Positions 9,422 to 18,569 are shown, counted from the first letter of the stretch. The stretch: DNA of 64,000 bases from Metabacillus crassostreae (GCF_016908395.1 NZ_JAFBDU010000003.1:310001-374000); one strand, 5' to 3'. A program made the numbers and translations. Notes: generated by a model not told the origin, from the sequence alone.

Positions 9422-10177
9422 TTAATGGGAGTGTGTTAACACGTGTACAGAGTGGCCATAAAAATCTGACATTTCATTTTCTTTAAGTGATTCAAATTCT
9501 TCTGATTTGCCATGAAAATGAAGATGCTTATTAATACAAGCAACATGAGTCACTTTATCTGTTATCGTTCCAACATCATGTGTAACTAAAATCAAAGTAA
9601 TCCCCATTTGTCTATTTAGCTTCATTAGCATTTCATAAAAGTTTTGAACAGTTTGTGCATCCACACCTACAGTTGGTTCATCTAAAATTAGTAATTTGGG
9701 CTCACTTACTATCGCTCTTGCAATAAAGGCTCTTTGCTGTTGACCACCGGAGAGCTCTCCAATATTACGTTTTGTAAATTCCTTTAACCCAACAGCTTCA
9801 ATGGCATTAAGTACTGTTTGACGATCCTTCTTTCCCAAAAATGTAAATAAACCAAGCTTAGAAGTTAATCCACTTGAAACAACCTCAAAAACTGAAGCTG
9901 GAAATCCAGTATTGAAGCTATTTGCTTTTTGCGAAACAAACCCTACTTCATGCCAGTTTTTAAATTTTTGAATTGGTTGACCAAACAGCTTGACCTCGCC
10001 ATTCTGTGGCTTTAATAGACCTAATAAACATTTCAACAATGTTGTTTTTCCAGATCCATTTGGACCAACCAACCCTAAAAAGCTTCCTTGTTCTACAGTT
10101 AGATTAATATTTTCTAACACTTTTGTACGTTCATATGTGAAATTAAGATTATTTATCTCAATAACAGGTTGCTTCAT
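9422..10177 (-). CDS. znuC: Zinc ABC transporter ATP-binding protein
   Basis: Cytoplasmic ATPase that powers zinc uptake with ZnuB. Walker A is GPNGSGKTTLL (about residues 39-49), the signature LSGGQQQRAFIARA, and Walker B LLILDEP with the switch His in LVTHD. 251 aa. The C-terminus is His-rich (HSVHVLTHSH), a common trait of metal ABC ATPases. It is the first gene of znuC-znuB-zur. A candidate sigma-A promoter lies about 75-100 bases upstream (10253-10280), with a small palindrome between the promoter and the SD AGGAGAT. Confidence 0.94.
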   Translation of the reverse strand: MKQPVIEINNLNFTYERTKVLENINLTVEQGSFLGLVGPNGSGKTTLLKCLLGLLKPQNGEVKLFGQPIQKFKNWHEVGFVSQKANSFNTGFPASVFEVVSSGLTSKLGLFTFLGKKDRQTVLNAIEAVGLKEFTKRNIGELSGGQQQRAFIARAIVSEPKLLILDEPTVGVDAQTVQNFYEMLMKLNRQMGITLILVTHDVGTITDKVTHVACINKHLHFHGKSEEFESLKENEMSDFYGHSVHVLTHSH

Positions 10178-10202
10178 TGAACTTCATCTCCTACAAATTA
10201 AG

Positions 10203-10215
10203 AATCGTTCCGATT
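10203..10215 (-). promoter_or_regulatory. Palindrome upstream of znuC, possible Zur operator
   Basis: Inverted repeat AATCG-TTC-CGATT just upstream of znuC. Known Zur boxes of Bacillus read AAATCGTAATNATTACGATTT. This site keeps the outer AATCG/CGATT but has a much shorter centre, so it is only a candidate. Confidence 0.3.
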
Positions 10216-10252
10216 TAATGTTTATAAATAACAACTAACTTATAACATAAAA

Positions 10253-10280
10253 ATTATACTCACTTCTTCATATAATGTAA
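10253..10280 (-). promoter_or_regulatory. Candidate sigma-A promoter of znuC-znuB-zur
   Basis: Minus strand: -35 TTACAT (10275-10280), 16-nt spacer, perfect -10 TATAAT (10253-10258), about 75 bases before the znuC ATG. Confidence 0.6.
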
Positions 10281-10353
10281 AGAAAAAATTTAGTAATAAA
10301 ATCTGCACCTTATCAAAGAAACTGCCATACATTGTGTGAGAGGAGGTTTGATA

Positions 10354-10608
10354 ATGGTGTTATTTCAAAAAATAATTAATCAGAAGCTCAACAATATATC
10401 AGTAGAGGAACTTATGCAATATGCCAAACAGTTTAATGTTACTATAGATAAAACTCAAGCAGCTCAAGTCGTGAAGTCGATGAATGGGAAAAATATTAAT
10501 ATATTCAATGTTAATGAAAGAAAACAGCTATTAACACAAATTGCAAAGATTACATCTCCACAAACAGCTCAACAAGTTAACCAGATTTTCCAAAAGTTCA
10601 CAAATTAG
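10354..10608 (+). CDS. yqfT: DUF2624 family protein YqfT
   Basis: 84-aa soluble protein with alternating basic and amphipathic helices (MVLFQKIINQKLNNISVEEL at its start) and no membrane segment. It matches the DUF2624 family, whose members lie next to nfo in Bacillus (B. subtilis YqfT). Function unknown. The ATG at 10354 is preceded by AGAGGAGG with 7-nt spacing. It is divergent from znuC and convergent with nfo, with which it shares a terminator. Confidence 0.8.
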   Translation: MVLFQKIINQKLNNISVEELMQYAKQFNVTIDKTQAAQVVKSMNGKNINIFNVNERKQLLTQIAKITSPQTAQQVNQIFQKFTN

Positions 10609-10654
10609 GATTAAGATATTTTCTACAACTACTTATCGTTTCATCAAAAATAAA

Positions 10655-10688
10655 AGTCAGTTCCTGTTAAGAACTGACTTTACCTTTT
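10655..10688. terminator. Bidirectional terminator between yqfT and nfo
   Basis: Stem AAGTCAGTTC / GAACTGACTT with loop CTGTTAA; A-rich on the left and T-rich on the right, so it works on both strands. Confidence 0.88.
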
Positions 10689-10690
10689 TA

Positions 10691-11584
10691 TTATTGATTA
10701 GCAATCTTCTCCAATAAACCTTCATCAAATGTTTTTTCTTTAAACATGTTAATTTCATATTTATATGGAGCTTTCTTATTTTTTTTATCTTCACCAACAA
10801 ATGGTGTTTCAAGTATTTTAGGAACATCCATTAGAGCCGGATGGTGAATAATTGAGTTTAGTGCTTCAAAACCAATATGTCCAAATCCAATATTTTCATG
10901 ACGATCCTTACTAGCACCCATTGGATTCTTACTATCATTGATATGAAGTACCTTTAGACGATCGATTCCAATAATTGAGTCAAACTCTTTTAATACATCA
11001 TCAAAGCTATTTACAATATCATATCCAGCATCATGTGTATGACACGTGTCAAAGCATATCGATAGATGCTGATTATGTGTAACTCCATCAATAATTTTGG
11101 CTAATTCATCAAATGACCGACCACATTCAGAGCCTTTACCAGCCATTGTTTCTAACGCTATTTGAACCTCTTGGTTTTGTTCAAGAACTTCATTTAAGCC
11201 TTCAATAATTTTCTGAATACCAACATCAGCTCCGGCACCAACATGGGCACCAGGATGTAAAACAATTTGTTTTGCCCCTAAAGCATGTGTACGCTCAATT
11301 TCTGAACGGAGGAAATCAATTCCTAATTGAAATGTTGCAGGATTTGTTGAATTCCCTATATTTATAATATAAGGAGCATGTACAATAATTTCCTCTATTC
11401 CATTTTCCTTCATATGAGCTTGTCCTGCTTCAATGTTTAGATCTTCAATCTTCTTTCTTCTCGTGTTTTGAGGTGCACCAGTGTAAATCATAAACGTATT
11501 TGATCCATAAGAGACAGCTTCCTCACTAGAGGCTAATAGCATTTTCTTCCCACTCATGGAAACATGTGATCCTATTTTAAGCAT
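10691..11584 (-). CDS. nfo: Endonuclease IV (AP endonuclease)
   Basis: Zinc-dependent apurinic/apyrimidinic endonuclease of base-excision repair, belonging to the AP endonuclease 2 TIM-barrel family. Visible motifs are [11 protein letters not shown] at the N-terminus, [33 protein letters not shown] and [20 protein letters not shown]. These contain the His, Glu and Asp ligands of the three-zinc site. 297 aa is standard. It lies 17 bases downstream of cshB, so the two are probably co-transcribed. In B. subtilis this enzyme (YqfS) is made in the forespore and protects spore DNA. Confidence 0.97.
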   Translation of the reverse strand: MLKIGSHVSMSGKKMLLASSEEAVSYGSNTFMIYTGAPQNTRRKKIEDLNIEAGQAHMKENGIEEIIVHAPYIINIGNSTNPATFQLGIDFLRSEIERTHALGAKQIVLHPGAHVGAGADVGIQKIIEGLNEVLEQNQEVQIALETMAGKGSECGRSFDELAKIIDGVTHNQHLSICFDTCHTHDAGYDIVNSFDDVLKEFDSIIGIDRLKVLHINDSKNPMGASKDRHENIGFGHIGFEALNSIIHHPALMDVPKILETPFVGEDKKNKKAPYKYEINMFKEKTFDEGLLEKIANQ

Positions 11585-11601
11585 AACTCTTCCCCCTATA
11601 C

Positions 11602-12918
11602 TTACTTACCTTTTCGATCAAGTCTTCTTTTTCTTTTTTTAATTTGTTCCATTTCACGGCCCATTTTCTTTTTATAGCCCGGTTTTACTTTTTTAGGTTT
11701 TTGCACAATACTTTTCGCCAAAGCATCTGCTTCATCTGTTACTCTTTTTCGATTTTGACGTCGTTTGCGATCTTCAAGATCTCTCCATTCCCCACCGACA
11801 AGATCTTTATTAACAAATTCAACACCTAATTTTTCTAATTTATTTAAAGCATCTTCATCAGAAGTTTCAAAAAGCGTTACTGCAATTCCTGAACTACCAG
11901 CACGTGCTGTTCGACCAACACGATGGATGTAGAAATCGAGTTCTGTTGTTGGAATTTCATAGTTAATGATATGACTTACACCTTTTATATCAATTCCACG
12001 AGCTGCTAAATCTGTAGCAACAACATATTGAAATTCCAAATCATTTATCTGTTTCATCATCTTTTTACGATCACGTGGAGATAAATCTCCATGAATACGT
12101 CCTACCTTTAAGCCTTTTTCTAATAAATAATCGGCAACTTCATCGGCTTTTTTCTTCGTGTTTGTAAAGACAATCGCTACAAACGGATTAAATGATACAA
12201 GAATATCGTGAACTAGCTTCATTTTATCTCGATGTCTGGTAGGTACTAGAACATGTTCTATTTTAGCAGCTGTTGCTTGTTTAGGAGCAACATGTGTAAA
12301 ACGTGGATTTGCTAAGTATTTTTTCAAGAAAGGCTTTAATTTTTCTGGAATTGTTGCAGAGAATACGAGTATTTGCAGATTCTCTGGCATTTGACCAGCA
12401 ACCATATCAACTTCTTTAATAAATCCCATATCAAGCATTAAATCTGCTTCATCGACAACAAGGGCTTTTACTTTATTGATAATAAGAGCATTTTCTTGAA
12501 CTAAATCCTTGATTCTACCAGGTGTACCAACAACAATTTGTGGCTGGTTTCTTAATTTTTCTATAGTACGCTGCTTATCAGTTCCACCAATAAAACATTT
12601 AGATGTTATCTCCTCAGTTGAAAAAGGAATAACTTTATTTACTTCATTATAAATTTGAAGGGCCAGTTCTCTAGTTGGGGCTGTAATAACAAGTTGAACT
12701 TCTTTTTTCTCAGTATCAATTTTATTGAGTAGTGGAAGCAAGTAAGCATGTGTTTTACCAGTACCTGTTTGAGATTGCCCAATAACACTTTCTCCATTTA
12801 AAATTGACGGAATCACTCTCTCCTGTATTTCAGTTGGTTCCGAGAATTTCAATTCCTTTTTTAATGCTTCTATTATAAACGGCTTTAATGCAAACCGTTC
12901 GAATTTTGTAGACTCCAT
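11602..12918 (-). CDS. cshB: DEAD-box RNA helicase CshB
   Basis: ATP-dependent RNA helicase associated with cold growth, ribosomes and RNA turnover. It shows the Q motif region ([14 protein letters not shown]), motif I SQTGTGKT, motif II DEAD (VDEADLMLD), motif III SAT and motif [12 protein letters not shown], with a lysine/arginine-rich C-terminal tail ([10 protein letters not shown]). I place the start at the ATG at 12918, giving [14 protein letters not shown] as in homologues, with AAAGGAG about 9 nt upstream. Earlier in-frame codons up to 12975 overlap or precede the SD. 438 aa. The downstream partner is nfo. Confidence 0.95.
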   Translation of the reverse strand: MESTKFERFALKPFIIEALKKELKFSEPTEIQERVIPSILNGESVIGQSQTGTGKTHAYLLPLLNKIDTEKKEVQLVITAPTRELALQIYNEVNKVIPFSTEEITSKCFIGGTDKQRTIEKLRNQPQIVVGTPGRIKDLVQENALIINKVKALVVDEADLMLDMGFIKEVDMVAGQMPENLQILVFSATIPEKLKPFLKKYLANPRFTHVAPKQATAAKIEHVLVPTRHRDKMKLVHDILVSFNPFVAIVFTNTKKKADEVADYLLEKGLKVGRIHGDLSPRDRKKMMKQINDLEFQYVVATDLAARGIDIKGVSHIINYEIPTTELDFYIHRVGRTARAGSSGIAVTLFETSDEDALNKLEKLGVEFVNKDLVGGEWRDLEDRKRRQNRKRVTDEADALAKSIVQKPKKVKPGYKKKMGREMEQIKKRKRRLDRKGK

Positions 12919-13059
12919 CCGTTTCATCTCCTTTAAGATAAGAATCACCTTTTTTTCCCAAGTGTACCTTATCAATCCATCATTACATTATAACCGATAC
13001 ACTGAAAAACTCAAACTAGATTTTACCAGTTCTAACGTATACCTTCATTCTTTTAAAGT

Positions 13060-13237
13060 AGGCTCTGTTAAACTTTGTTGTTGATTTCCGTTACAGGCAT
13101 TCGCTTTCCCGAGAGCCTCCTCGTAAGCTGCGCGCCTGTGTGGTCTTCCTTTGACACGCTTCTCTAAGCAGGAGTCTCATATATTCACCTCCAATTAACA
13201 AAGTGCTAAAAATCAACATTAACCTTTAACATAGCCT
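13060..13237. repeat. MITE-like element with imperfect terminal inverted repeats
   Basis: A 178-bp non-coding unit. The first 28 bases (AGGCTCTGTTAAACTTTG...) and the reverse complement of the last 28 (AGGCTATGTTAAAGGTTA...) match at 23 of 28 positions. The interior is GC-richer than its surroundings (TTCGCTTTCCCGAGAGCCTC and so on), a type of filler often repeated in Bacillaceae genomes. No open frame or clear target duplication was seen. The rest of the 12919-13403 gap holds only AT-rich leader DNA. Confidence 0.65.
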
Positions 13238-13403
13238 TAGAGTTAAACCGAGCTAAACAATCTTCTTTATTTTTGAGCTTCATACATTAACCCTAATCTT
13301 CAATCACACTAAGCTTAAAAATAGCGTAAAGGTAAAGAAGAACCATTAGCTGTTAGAATGCATAGTCTATGTTAGGTATATGTACTTTGAAAGGAGGATT
13401 TAC

Positions 13404-14090
13404 ATGTTTCAACAAAGACCTATGCCTCCTATGAATTCTAGAGGTTTTCTCCCACAACAGGGTCAATTCCCTATAAGTCAACAACCATTTCAGCGCTCAT
13501 TTATGGGTGGTGGCCAGCAAATTGGTCAACAAGTAGCTTCAAGAGGTGGTGGAGGAGGATTAAAAGGCATACTCTCTCGTATAATGCCAGGAAGCTCACA
13601 AGGTGTTACAGGCGGTGCTGTTAATCCACAAGCATTTACAGGAGCTGCCAATGCAGCAACTAGTGCTTCAAGAGCTACCGGCTCATTACAAGGACTTATG
13701 AATCCATCTAATATTTCCGGAATGCTAGGTAATGTACAAAAAATGTTAGGGATGGCACAGCAGGTTACTCCTATGGTTCAGCAGTATGGTCCACTTGTAA
13801 AAAATTTGCCAGCTATGATGAAAATTTACCGTGAATTAAATAGTTCAAATGATACCGAACAAACAAAAACAACAGATGAAGATTCAGCAGTCGATCATTC
13901 AATTGAAAACAGCTCAGAAACAGAAGATGTTAGCAAAACAACTTCTCAAAAGGTAAAAACGAAGAAAAAATCAAATCCTGCTAAAAGTGTTTCTGATGTA
14001 AAAAGTAACTCTGATCAAGCAGAATCAGCAAATAAACCTAAAAAACGTTCTACTTCCTCCAAAAACTCGATGCCTAAAATGTATATCTAA
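13404..14090 (+). CDS. yqfQ: VrrA/YqfQ family protein
   Basis: Low-complexity, probably largely disordered protein of 228 aa. The N-terminal ~65 residues are rich in Pro, Gln and Gly, the centre has hydrophobic Gly/Ala/Met stretches (MLGNVQKMLGMAQQV), and the C-terminal third is Lys/Ser/Thr-rich and highly charged. Position between cshB and ispH and composition identify the YqfQ family. Its B. anthracis homologue VrrA contains the well-known variable-number tandem repeat, and no such tandem array is evident here. The start at 13404 follows AAAGGAGG. Function is unknown. Confidence 0.82.
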   Translation: MFQQRPMPPMNSRGFLPQQGQFPISQQPFQRSFMGGGQQIGQQVASRGGGGGLKGILSRIMPGSSQGVTGGAVNPQAFTGAANAATSASRATGSLQGLMNPSNISGMLGNVQKMLGMAQQVTPMVQQYGPLVKNLPAMMKIYRELNSSNDTEQTKTTDEDSAVDHSIENSSETEDVSKTTSQKVKTKKKSNPAKSVSDVKSNSDQAESANKPKKRSTSSKNSMPKMYI

Positions 14091-14152
14091 TTATTCCTCT
14101 TTGTAATCTACCCCAATCTTCGATATAATATTAAGAGATTATGAGAGTAAAG

Positions 14153-14176
14153 AGCCGTTTTAACGGCTTTTTTTCC
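14153..14176 (+). terminator. Rho-independent terminator of yqfQ
   Basis: Stem AGCCGTT / AACGGCT with a T8 tract, 60 bases after the yqfQ stop and upstream of the ispH SD. Confidence 0.88.
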
Positions 14177-14221
14177 ATGTACTAAAAACTCTCTATGTGA
14201 TCTCTTAAGGAGGCAATATAA

Positions 14222-15166
14222 ATGAACGTTATTAAAATCGCACCTCGTGGATATTGTTATGGTGTTGTTGATGCAATGGTAATCGCTAAAAACGCCGCTT
14301 TAGATAAAACCTTACCAAGACCAATCTACATTTTAGGAATGATTGTTCATAATAAACATGTTACAGATGCTTTTGAAGAAGATGGTATTATCACTCTAGA
14401 TGGTAATAACCGTTTAGAGATTCTAGAAAAAGTTGATAAAGGTACAATTGTTTTTACTGCTCATGGAGTTTCTCCAGAGGTTAGGGAAATTGCAAAAGCT
14501 AAAGGTCTCATCACACTTGATGCAACATGTCCAGACGTAACAAAAACGCATGATTTAATTCGTGAGAAAGAAGCCCAGGGCTATCACATTATCTACATTG
14601 GTAAGAAGAACCATCCAGAGCCTGAGGGTGCCGTAGGTGTTGCACCACATGTGGTGCATCTTGTAGAAACAATTGAGGATGTTGAACAGCTTAATATAGA
14701 TAGTGAGAAAATCATCGTTACGAATCAAACAACGATGAGTCAGTGGGATGTAGCCGATATAATGGAACTAGTAAAGGAAAAGTTCCCTCATGTTGAAGTT
14801 CATCGAGAAATTTGCTTAGCAACACAAGTTCGCCAAGAAGCCGTAGCAGAGCAAGCAGGAGAAGCTGATTTAACAATCGTTGTTGGAGATCCGAAGAGTA
14901 ACAATTCTAATCGTTTAGCACAAGTATCAGAGCAAATTGCTGGTACAACAGCCTATCGAATTTCTGACTTAAGTGAATTAAAGCTAGAATGGTTAAAAGA
15001 TGTAAAAACTGTTGCTGTAACAGCAGGTGCTTCCACACCTACACCAATTACAAAAAAAGTCATACAATTTCTTGAACAATATAACCCTGATGATGAAGCC
15101 ACTTGGGTTTTAAATCATGAAATTCCTTTATCGAAAATATTACCTAAAGTTAAAATTAAAAATTAA
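14222..15166 (+). CDS. ispH: 4-hydroxy-3-methylbut-2-enyl diphosphate reductase
   Basis: Last enzyme of the MEP pathway: a [4Fe-4S] protein that reduces HMBPP to IPP and DMAPP. The three cluster cysteines are visible at C12 (GYCYGVVDA), C103 (DATCPDV) and C198 ([11 protein letters not shown]). The substrate-binding motifs HGVSPEV, HPEPEG and NSNRL are intact. 314 aa. The ATG at 14222 has AAGGAGG upstream. It is a single-gene unit between terminators, as in B. subtilis where it is called yqfP. The downstream flank is crowded with palindromic repeats. Confidence 0.97.
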   Translation: MNVIKIAPRGYCYGVVDAMVIAKNAALDKTLPRPIYILGMIVHNKHVTDAFEEDGIITLDGNNRLEILEKVDKGTIVFTAHGVSPEVREIAKAKGLITLDATCPDVTKTHDLIREKEAQGYHIIYIGKKNHPEPEGAVGVAPHVVHLVETIEDVEQLNIDSEKIIVTNQTTMSQWDVADIMELVKEKFPHVEVHREICLATQVRQEAVAEQAGEADLTIVVGDPKSNNSNRLAQVSEQIAGTTAYRISDLSELKLEWLKDVKTVAVTAGASTPTPITKKVIQFLEQYNPDDEATWVLNHEIPLSKILPKVKIKN

Positions 15167-15172
15167 TAAATA

Positions 15173-15253
15173 AGAGGATGCCTCATAAAGTTTTGCAAAG
15201 AGACCAAACACATTGGTTTGATTTGCTAAAACTTTCTTAATGAGACATCCTCT
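15173..15253. repeat. Large palindrome downstream of ispH
   Basis: Arms AGAGGATGCCTCATAAAG... (15173-15199) and the complement of ...TTAATGAGACATCCTCT (15222-15253) pair over about 27 positions with a few mismatches and one small insertion. The loop carries its own ACCAAA/TTTGGT-type mini-hairpin. It could terminate ispH, but the length of the arms is more typical of a palindromic repeat element. Confidence 0.6.
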
Positions 15254-15290
15254 TTGTATATTTGGTTCTATCTCTGTAAAAACAAAAGAG

Positions 15291-15631
15291 AGGTTGGGAC
15301 ATAAGTATTTCAGTTAATGAAAAACCCGAATTATTAGGTGATATTTCAATTAATCATTCGCCGAATAGTTCGGGTTTTTATTTGCCGTCTTTAATAGACT
15401 TTTTGATTTTGCATACTATTTTTAAGAACTAGTGGAATGGAGCGGAAGACATTCGACTCCTACGGGAATAGAGGAAAGGCTGAGACCCCGCAGGCGTAGC
15501 CGAGGAGGGCTCAGATTCCTCCCCGGCGAATGGAGTGTCTGCAGCGCAATGGAACGCACTTGTTCCTTTCAACTTAACTGAATTTAGATTTATTCGTCTT
15601 TGTTTATGCCTTCTTTACTTATGTCCCAGCT
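15291..15631. repeat. MITE-like element ended by TGGGACATAAGTA inverted repeats
   Basis: The 341-bp unit begins AGGTTGGGACATAAGTA and ends with the complement TACTTATGTCCCAGCT; 13 bases are perfect inverted copies. Inside lies a sub-palindrome AACCCGAA / TTCGGGTT (15323-15376) with a T-tract. A GC-rich block follows (about 15431-15560) with inverted segments such as GACATTCG / CGAATG and GAGGAA / TTCCTC. There is no coding capacity. Its composition differs sharply from its neighbours, so it is probably a dispersed non-autonomous repeat. Confidence 0.7.
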
Positions 15632-15640
15632 ATATAACAA

Positions 15641-16762
15641 TCAAATAAACTTAAACGGATTTGTATCAATTTCAGATCCAGAAATATTAACATTAAAGTT
15701 CTTATCAGTACACATAGAACTAAGTTTAGCTGATACTCCCTTAATCATAACCTTCTCAACATGGTGACCAGGATCAATCACATTCAAATCCATCATAAGT
15801 GCATCATGCGCAACATGGAAATACAAATCTCCAGTTACATATACATCTGCTCCCTTAAATTTTGCTTGCTGAATATACTTATTACCATCTCCACCTAAAA
15901 CAGCCACTTTTTTGATCTTACTATTCGGATCTCCAACCAATCGAACTCGCTCTACGTCAAGAGACTTTTTAACATGCTCTGCAAATTCTGCAAGTGTTAA
16001 TTCTTCTGGTAAAACGCCTATTCTTCCTAGACCTAGAGTTAACCCTTTTTGATCGAGAGCATAAATATCATAAGCAACCTCTTCATAAGGATGTGATTTT
16101 AGCATAGCTTGTATCACTTTCTTTTCTATTGATGTTGGAAAAACTGTCTCAACTCTAGATTCAGATACATATTCTAGATTTCCCTTTTTACCTATATATG
16201 GATTAGTTCCATCAAGCGGTAAAAATCCACCTTCACCTTCTGTCGCAAATGTACAATGACTGTAGTTTCCTATATGCCCTGCACCAGCATGTCCTAATGC
16301 TTCTCTAAGCTGCTTCTCATGTGTTGAAGGTACAAATACTACTAACTTCTTAAGCTTGTCCTCATAAGTCGGAACAAGTACATCCAGTTGAGATAGGTTT
16401 AGAGCTTGCGCTAATAAATCATTCACTCCGCCATTTGCTACATCTAAGTTAGTGTGTGCTGCATAAATAGCAATGTTATGCTTTATACACTTCTCAATCA
16501 TTTTTCCAAAAGTAGAATCAGTTGTAAGTTTTTTTATCGCTCTAAAAATTGGAGGATGATGAGCAATAATCAAATCAACGCTTTTCTCTATTGCTTCATC
16601 AATTACTGATTCAACAACATCTAGGGTAATCATAACATTATGTATTTTCTTATTTAATGTACCAATTTGAAGTCCTATTTTATCTCCCTCTACTGCATAG
16701 GCTTTTGGAGAAAATTGTTCAAATAATTGAATGACCTCAAATCCATTTGGTAATTTTTTCAA
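15641..16762 (-). CDS. yqfO: Nif3-like dinuclear metal-centre protein YqfO
   Basis: Conserved NIF3/DUF34 family protein, often annotated as GTP cyclohydrolase 1 type 2 homologue; its reaction is not settled. Metal-binding residues are visible in AHHPPIF (H68, H69), AAHTNLD and the C-terminal GHHVEK. A central segment (about residues 130-235) is the extra PII-like domain found in Bacillus-type members, which explains the length of 373 aa. Its ATG overlaps the trmK stop by 4 bases, so the pair is translationally coupled as in B. subtilis (yqfN-yqfO). A repeat element lies just downstream of its stop. Confidence 0.93.
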   Translation of the reverse strand: MKKLPNGFEVIQLFEQFSPKAYAVEGDKIGLQIGTLNKKIHNVMITLDVVESVIDEAIEKSVDLIIAHHPPIFRAIKKLTTDSTFGKMIEKCIKHNIAIYAAHTNLDVANGGVNDLLAQALNLSQLDVLVPTYEDKLKKLVVFVPSTHEKQLREALGHAGAGHIGNYSHCTFATEGEGGFLPLDGTNPYIGKKGNLEYVSESRVETVFPTSIEKKVIQAMLKSHPYEEVAYDIYALDQKGLTLGLGRIGVLPEELTLAEFAEHVKKSLDVERVRLVGDPNSKIKKVAVLGGDGNKYIQQAKFKGADVYVTGDLYFHVAHDALMMDLNVIDPGHHVEKVMIKGVSAKLSSMCTDKNFNVNISGSEIDTNPFKFI

Positions 16763-17475
16763 GATTCTAAAACCTCCTCAACTAGCTTAATTTTCTCGGT
16801 TAAGTCTCTATATTTCTCATTATTATTATATGTATGTCCTGATTCCTCAAGCTGTTTAATAATTGCTTTCCAATGATTACTCTCATGGAGCCACTTCTTC
16901 TTAAAAACATCTGTTTTTTTAGTAATTAAAATCGGTCCTAATAGAAGACCAGCATGAAAGGATACACCTTTATAAGGTTTTTTTGTATTACCTTTTTCAG
17001 CAACAAGTATTTCATAAATTTTGTCATCTTCTTCAATAATTTCTTCATCAACAAGTTCCCAATTGTTTTCTACTAACCATTCTCTTATATAGATGGAGTG
17101 TATATTAGGCTGTAATATTAATCTTTTAACAGAAGTAAGCTTTGAACTTCCTTCTTCAAGTATCTTCTTTATTAAACCCCCTCCCATACCAGCAATTGTA
17201 ATACAATCAACTTGATCATCTTCTTTGATAACTGAAAGACCATCTCCCTGTCTTACAGAAATAACATTTTGAAGTTCGGTTTTTATTACTTGATTTTTTG
17301 CAGATTCATAAGGTCCAGAAGTAATTTCCCCGGCAATTGCTAACCTAGCTTTGCCTTGTAAAATTGAAAAGCAGGGAAGATAGGCATGATCAGATCCAAT
17401 ATCTGCCATCACAGCTCTTTCTGGTATAAAACGAGCTACTGTTTCAAGTCTTTTCGATAGATTCATTTCATTCAT
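16759..17475 (-). CDS. trmK: tRNA (adenine(22)-N1)-methyltransferase TrmK
   Basis: SAM-dependent methyltransferase that makes m1A22 in tRNA. Motif I is MADIGSDHAYLP (about residues 22-33), and the catalytic-pocket motif is IAGMGGGLI, typical of TrmK/COG2384. The C-terminal ~80 residues form a charged coiled-coil tail. 238 aa. The ATG at 17475 has TTGGTGA 4 nt upstream. In B. subtilis it is called yqfN and lies between cccA and yqfO, as here. Confidence 0.95.
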   Translation of the reverse strand: MNEMNLSKRLETVARFIPERAVMADIGSDHAYLPCFSILQGKARLAIAGEITSGPYESAKNQVIKTELQNVISVRQGDGLSVIKEDDQVDCITIAGMGGGLIKKILEEGSSKLTSVKRLILQPNIHSIYIREWLVENNWELVDEEIIEEDDKIYEILVAEKGNTKKPYKGVSFHAGLLLGPILITKKTDVFKKKWLHESNHWKAIIKQLEESGHTYNNNEKYRDLTEKIKLVEEVLES

Positions 17476-17599
17476 TATGTCACCAATTTTCTATAAAATA
17501 TGATATATCTTTAAGGTTTTCATTTTAGCTAAATTATAAACACCATTATTCTTACTATGGTTTTTAGCTAGGTAGGGTGAGTACATGCTATAAAGTATA

Positions 17600-17637
17600 A
17601 AAAAAGTCCTTCACAGATGCAAAGGACTTTTCTTTTA
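17600..17637 (-). terminator. Rho-independent terminator of cccA
   Basis: Stem AAAAGTCCTTTGC / GAAGGACTTTTT (minus sense) followed by a T-tract, 60 bases beyond the cccA stop. Confidence 0.85.
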
Positions 17638-17695
17638 TTTACGATAATAAACATTAATTAATAGTAATTGATTTGTGTTCTAAATTAAACGTTAA

Positions 17696-18055
17696 TTATT
17701 TAATTTGTGATACCCAATCAGCCATTTCATCCAGTTTCTCATCTGGAACTAGATTAGCTGGCATGATACCTTTACCCTGTTTAAGAATTTGCTTTATTTC
17801 GTCTACACTTAAACGATCACCAACACCAACAAGTGCTGGACCTGCGCCACCTTCATAGTTTTGACCATGGCAAGTAATACAGTTTTGCTGGTAAATTTCT
17901 TCCGGAGATGCATTTGCAACATCCTCTGTTTTTGGTTCTTCTTCCCCATTTGCTAATTCTTCATGATCGCCAAGACCTTTGAATGATAAAAGAAACATAA
18001 GGCCGATTCCTAAGAGTGCGATTAATAAAAATGGAATAAGTGGATTGCGATTCAT
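17696..18055 (-). CDS. cccA: Cytochrome c550
   Basis: Membrane-anchored c-type cytochrome of the respiratory chain. An N-terminal membrane anchor (about residues 6-26) is followed by an acidic linker and a class I cytochrome c domain. The heme site is CITCHG and the likely sixth ligand is the Met of GIMPANLVP. 119 aa, matching B. subtilis CccA. I chose the ATG at 18055 (MNRNPLIPF), 7 nt after GGGAGG; an adjacent ATG at 18058 is equally in frame. It has a monocistronic layout with its own terminator, downstream of sigA as in B. subtilis. Confidence 0.96.
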   Translation of the reverse strand: MNRNPLIPFLLIALLGIGLMFLLSFKGLGDHEELANGEEEPKTEDVANASPEEIYQQNCITCHGQNYEGGAGPALVGVGDRLSVDEIKQILKQGKGIMPANLVPDEKLDEMADWVSQIK

Positions 18056-18368
18056 CATGTAACCTCCCTTATGTAAATGTGAATCTCCCATTAGTCGGCT
18101 TAAATTCCAACTAATGTCGCTATTAGAAATCATATTCTGAGTTTTTCTTCTCAGTCATTTGAACTAATAGAGCGTTTTCTTTGTGTAGGTATTAGGTTTA
18201 CTGCATAGTACTAATAGATAAGTTTCATAAGTACATTTGTTTTTTATAAGAGCTCTTTTCTGAAAAGATTGCTGCTATAATAATAGCTTAAATCGTCAGT
18301 AGAAACATTGTTTTCATCACATAATAGTACCATTTAATCAAGAAGAGATGCAACAAGTATCTATACAC

Positions 18369-18417
18369 GGCTATTTCTACAAGTAATCAAAAAGCAACAA
18401 AGTTTGCGAAAATAGTC
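18369..18417 (-). repeat. Short GACTA...TAGCC repeat element
   Basis: 49-bp stretch in the 500-base gap between the orphan membrane gene and cccA. On the minus strand it begins GACTATTTTCGCAAA and ends in GAAATAGCC, giving short inverted ends. Its first 15 bases match 13 of 15 bases of another copy at 36599 (GGCTACTTTCGCAAA). The remainder of 18056-18569 is AT-rich and I see nothing else in it. Confidence 0.5.
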
Positions 18418-18569
18418 TTTATAAACAACCTCTATTTTACTGTAATTTTATGATAAGTAAAAGACCTATCTTATAACATCTTTATGTTTTTCACACTTTA
18501 GACAAAAAGCAGACATTTATGAGCAAACTTTATAAATCCTTATTGACATACTTAACCTACTAAAATTCA

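Noticed and set aside
13404-14090. Variable-number tandem repeat in yqfQ, as in B. anthracis vrrA
   Set aside because: The Gln/Pro-rich region is present but no exact tandem unit is repeated.
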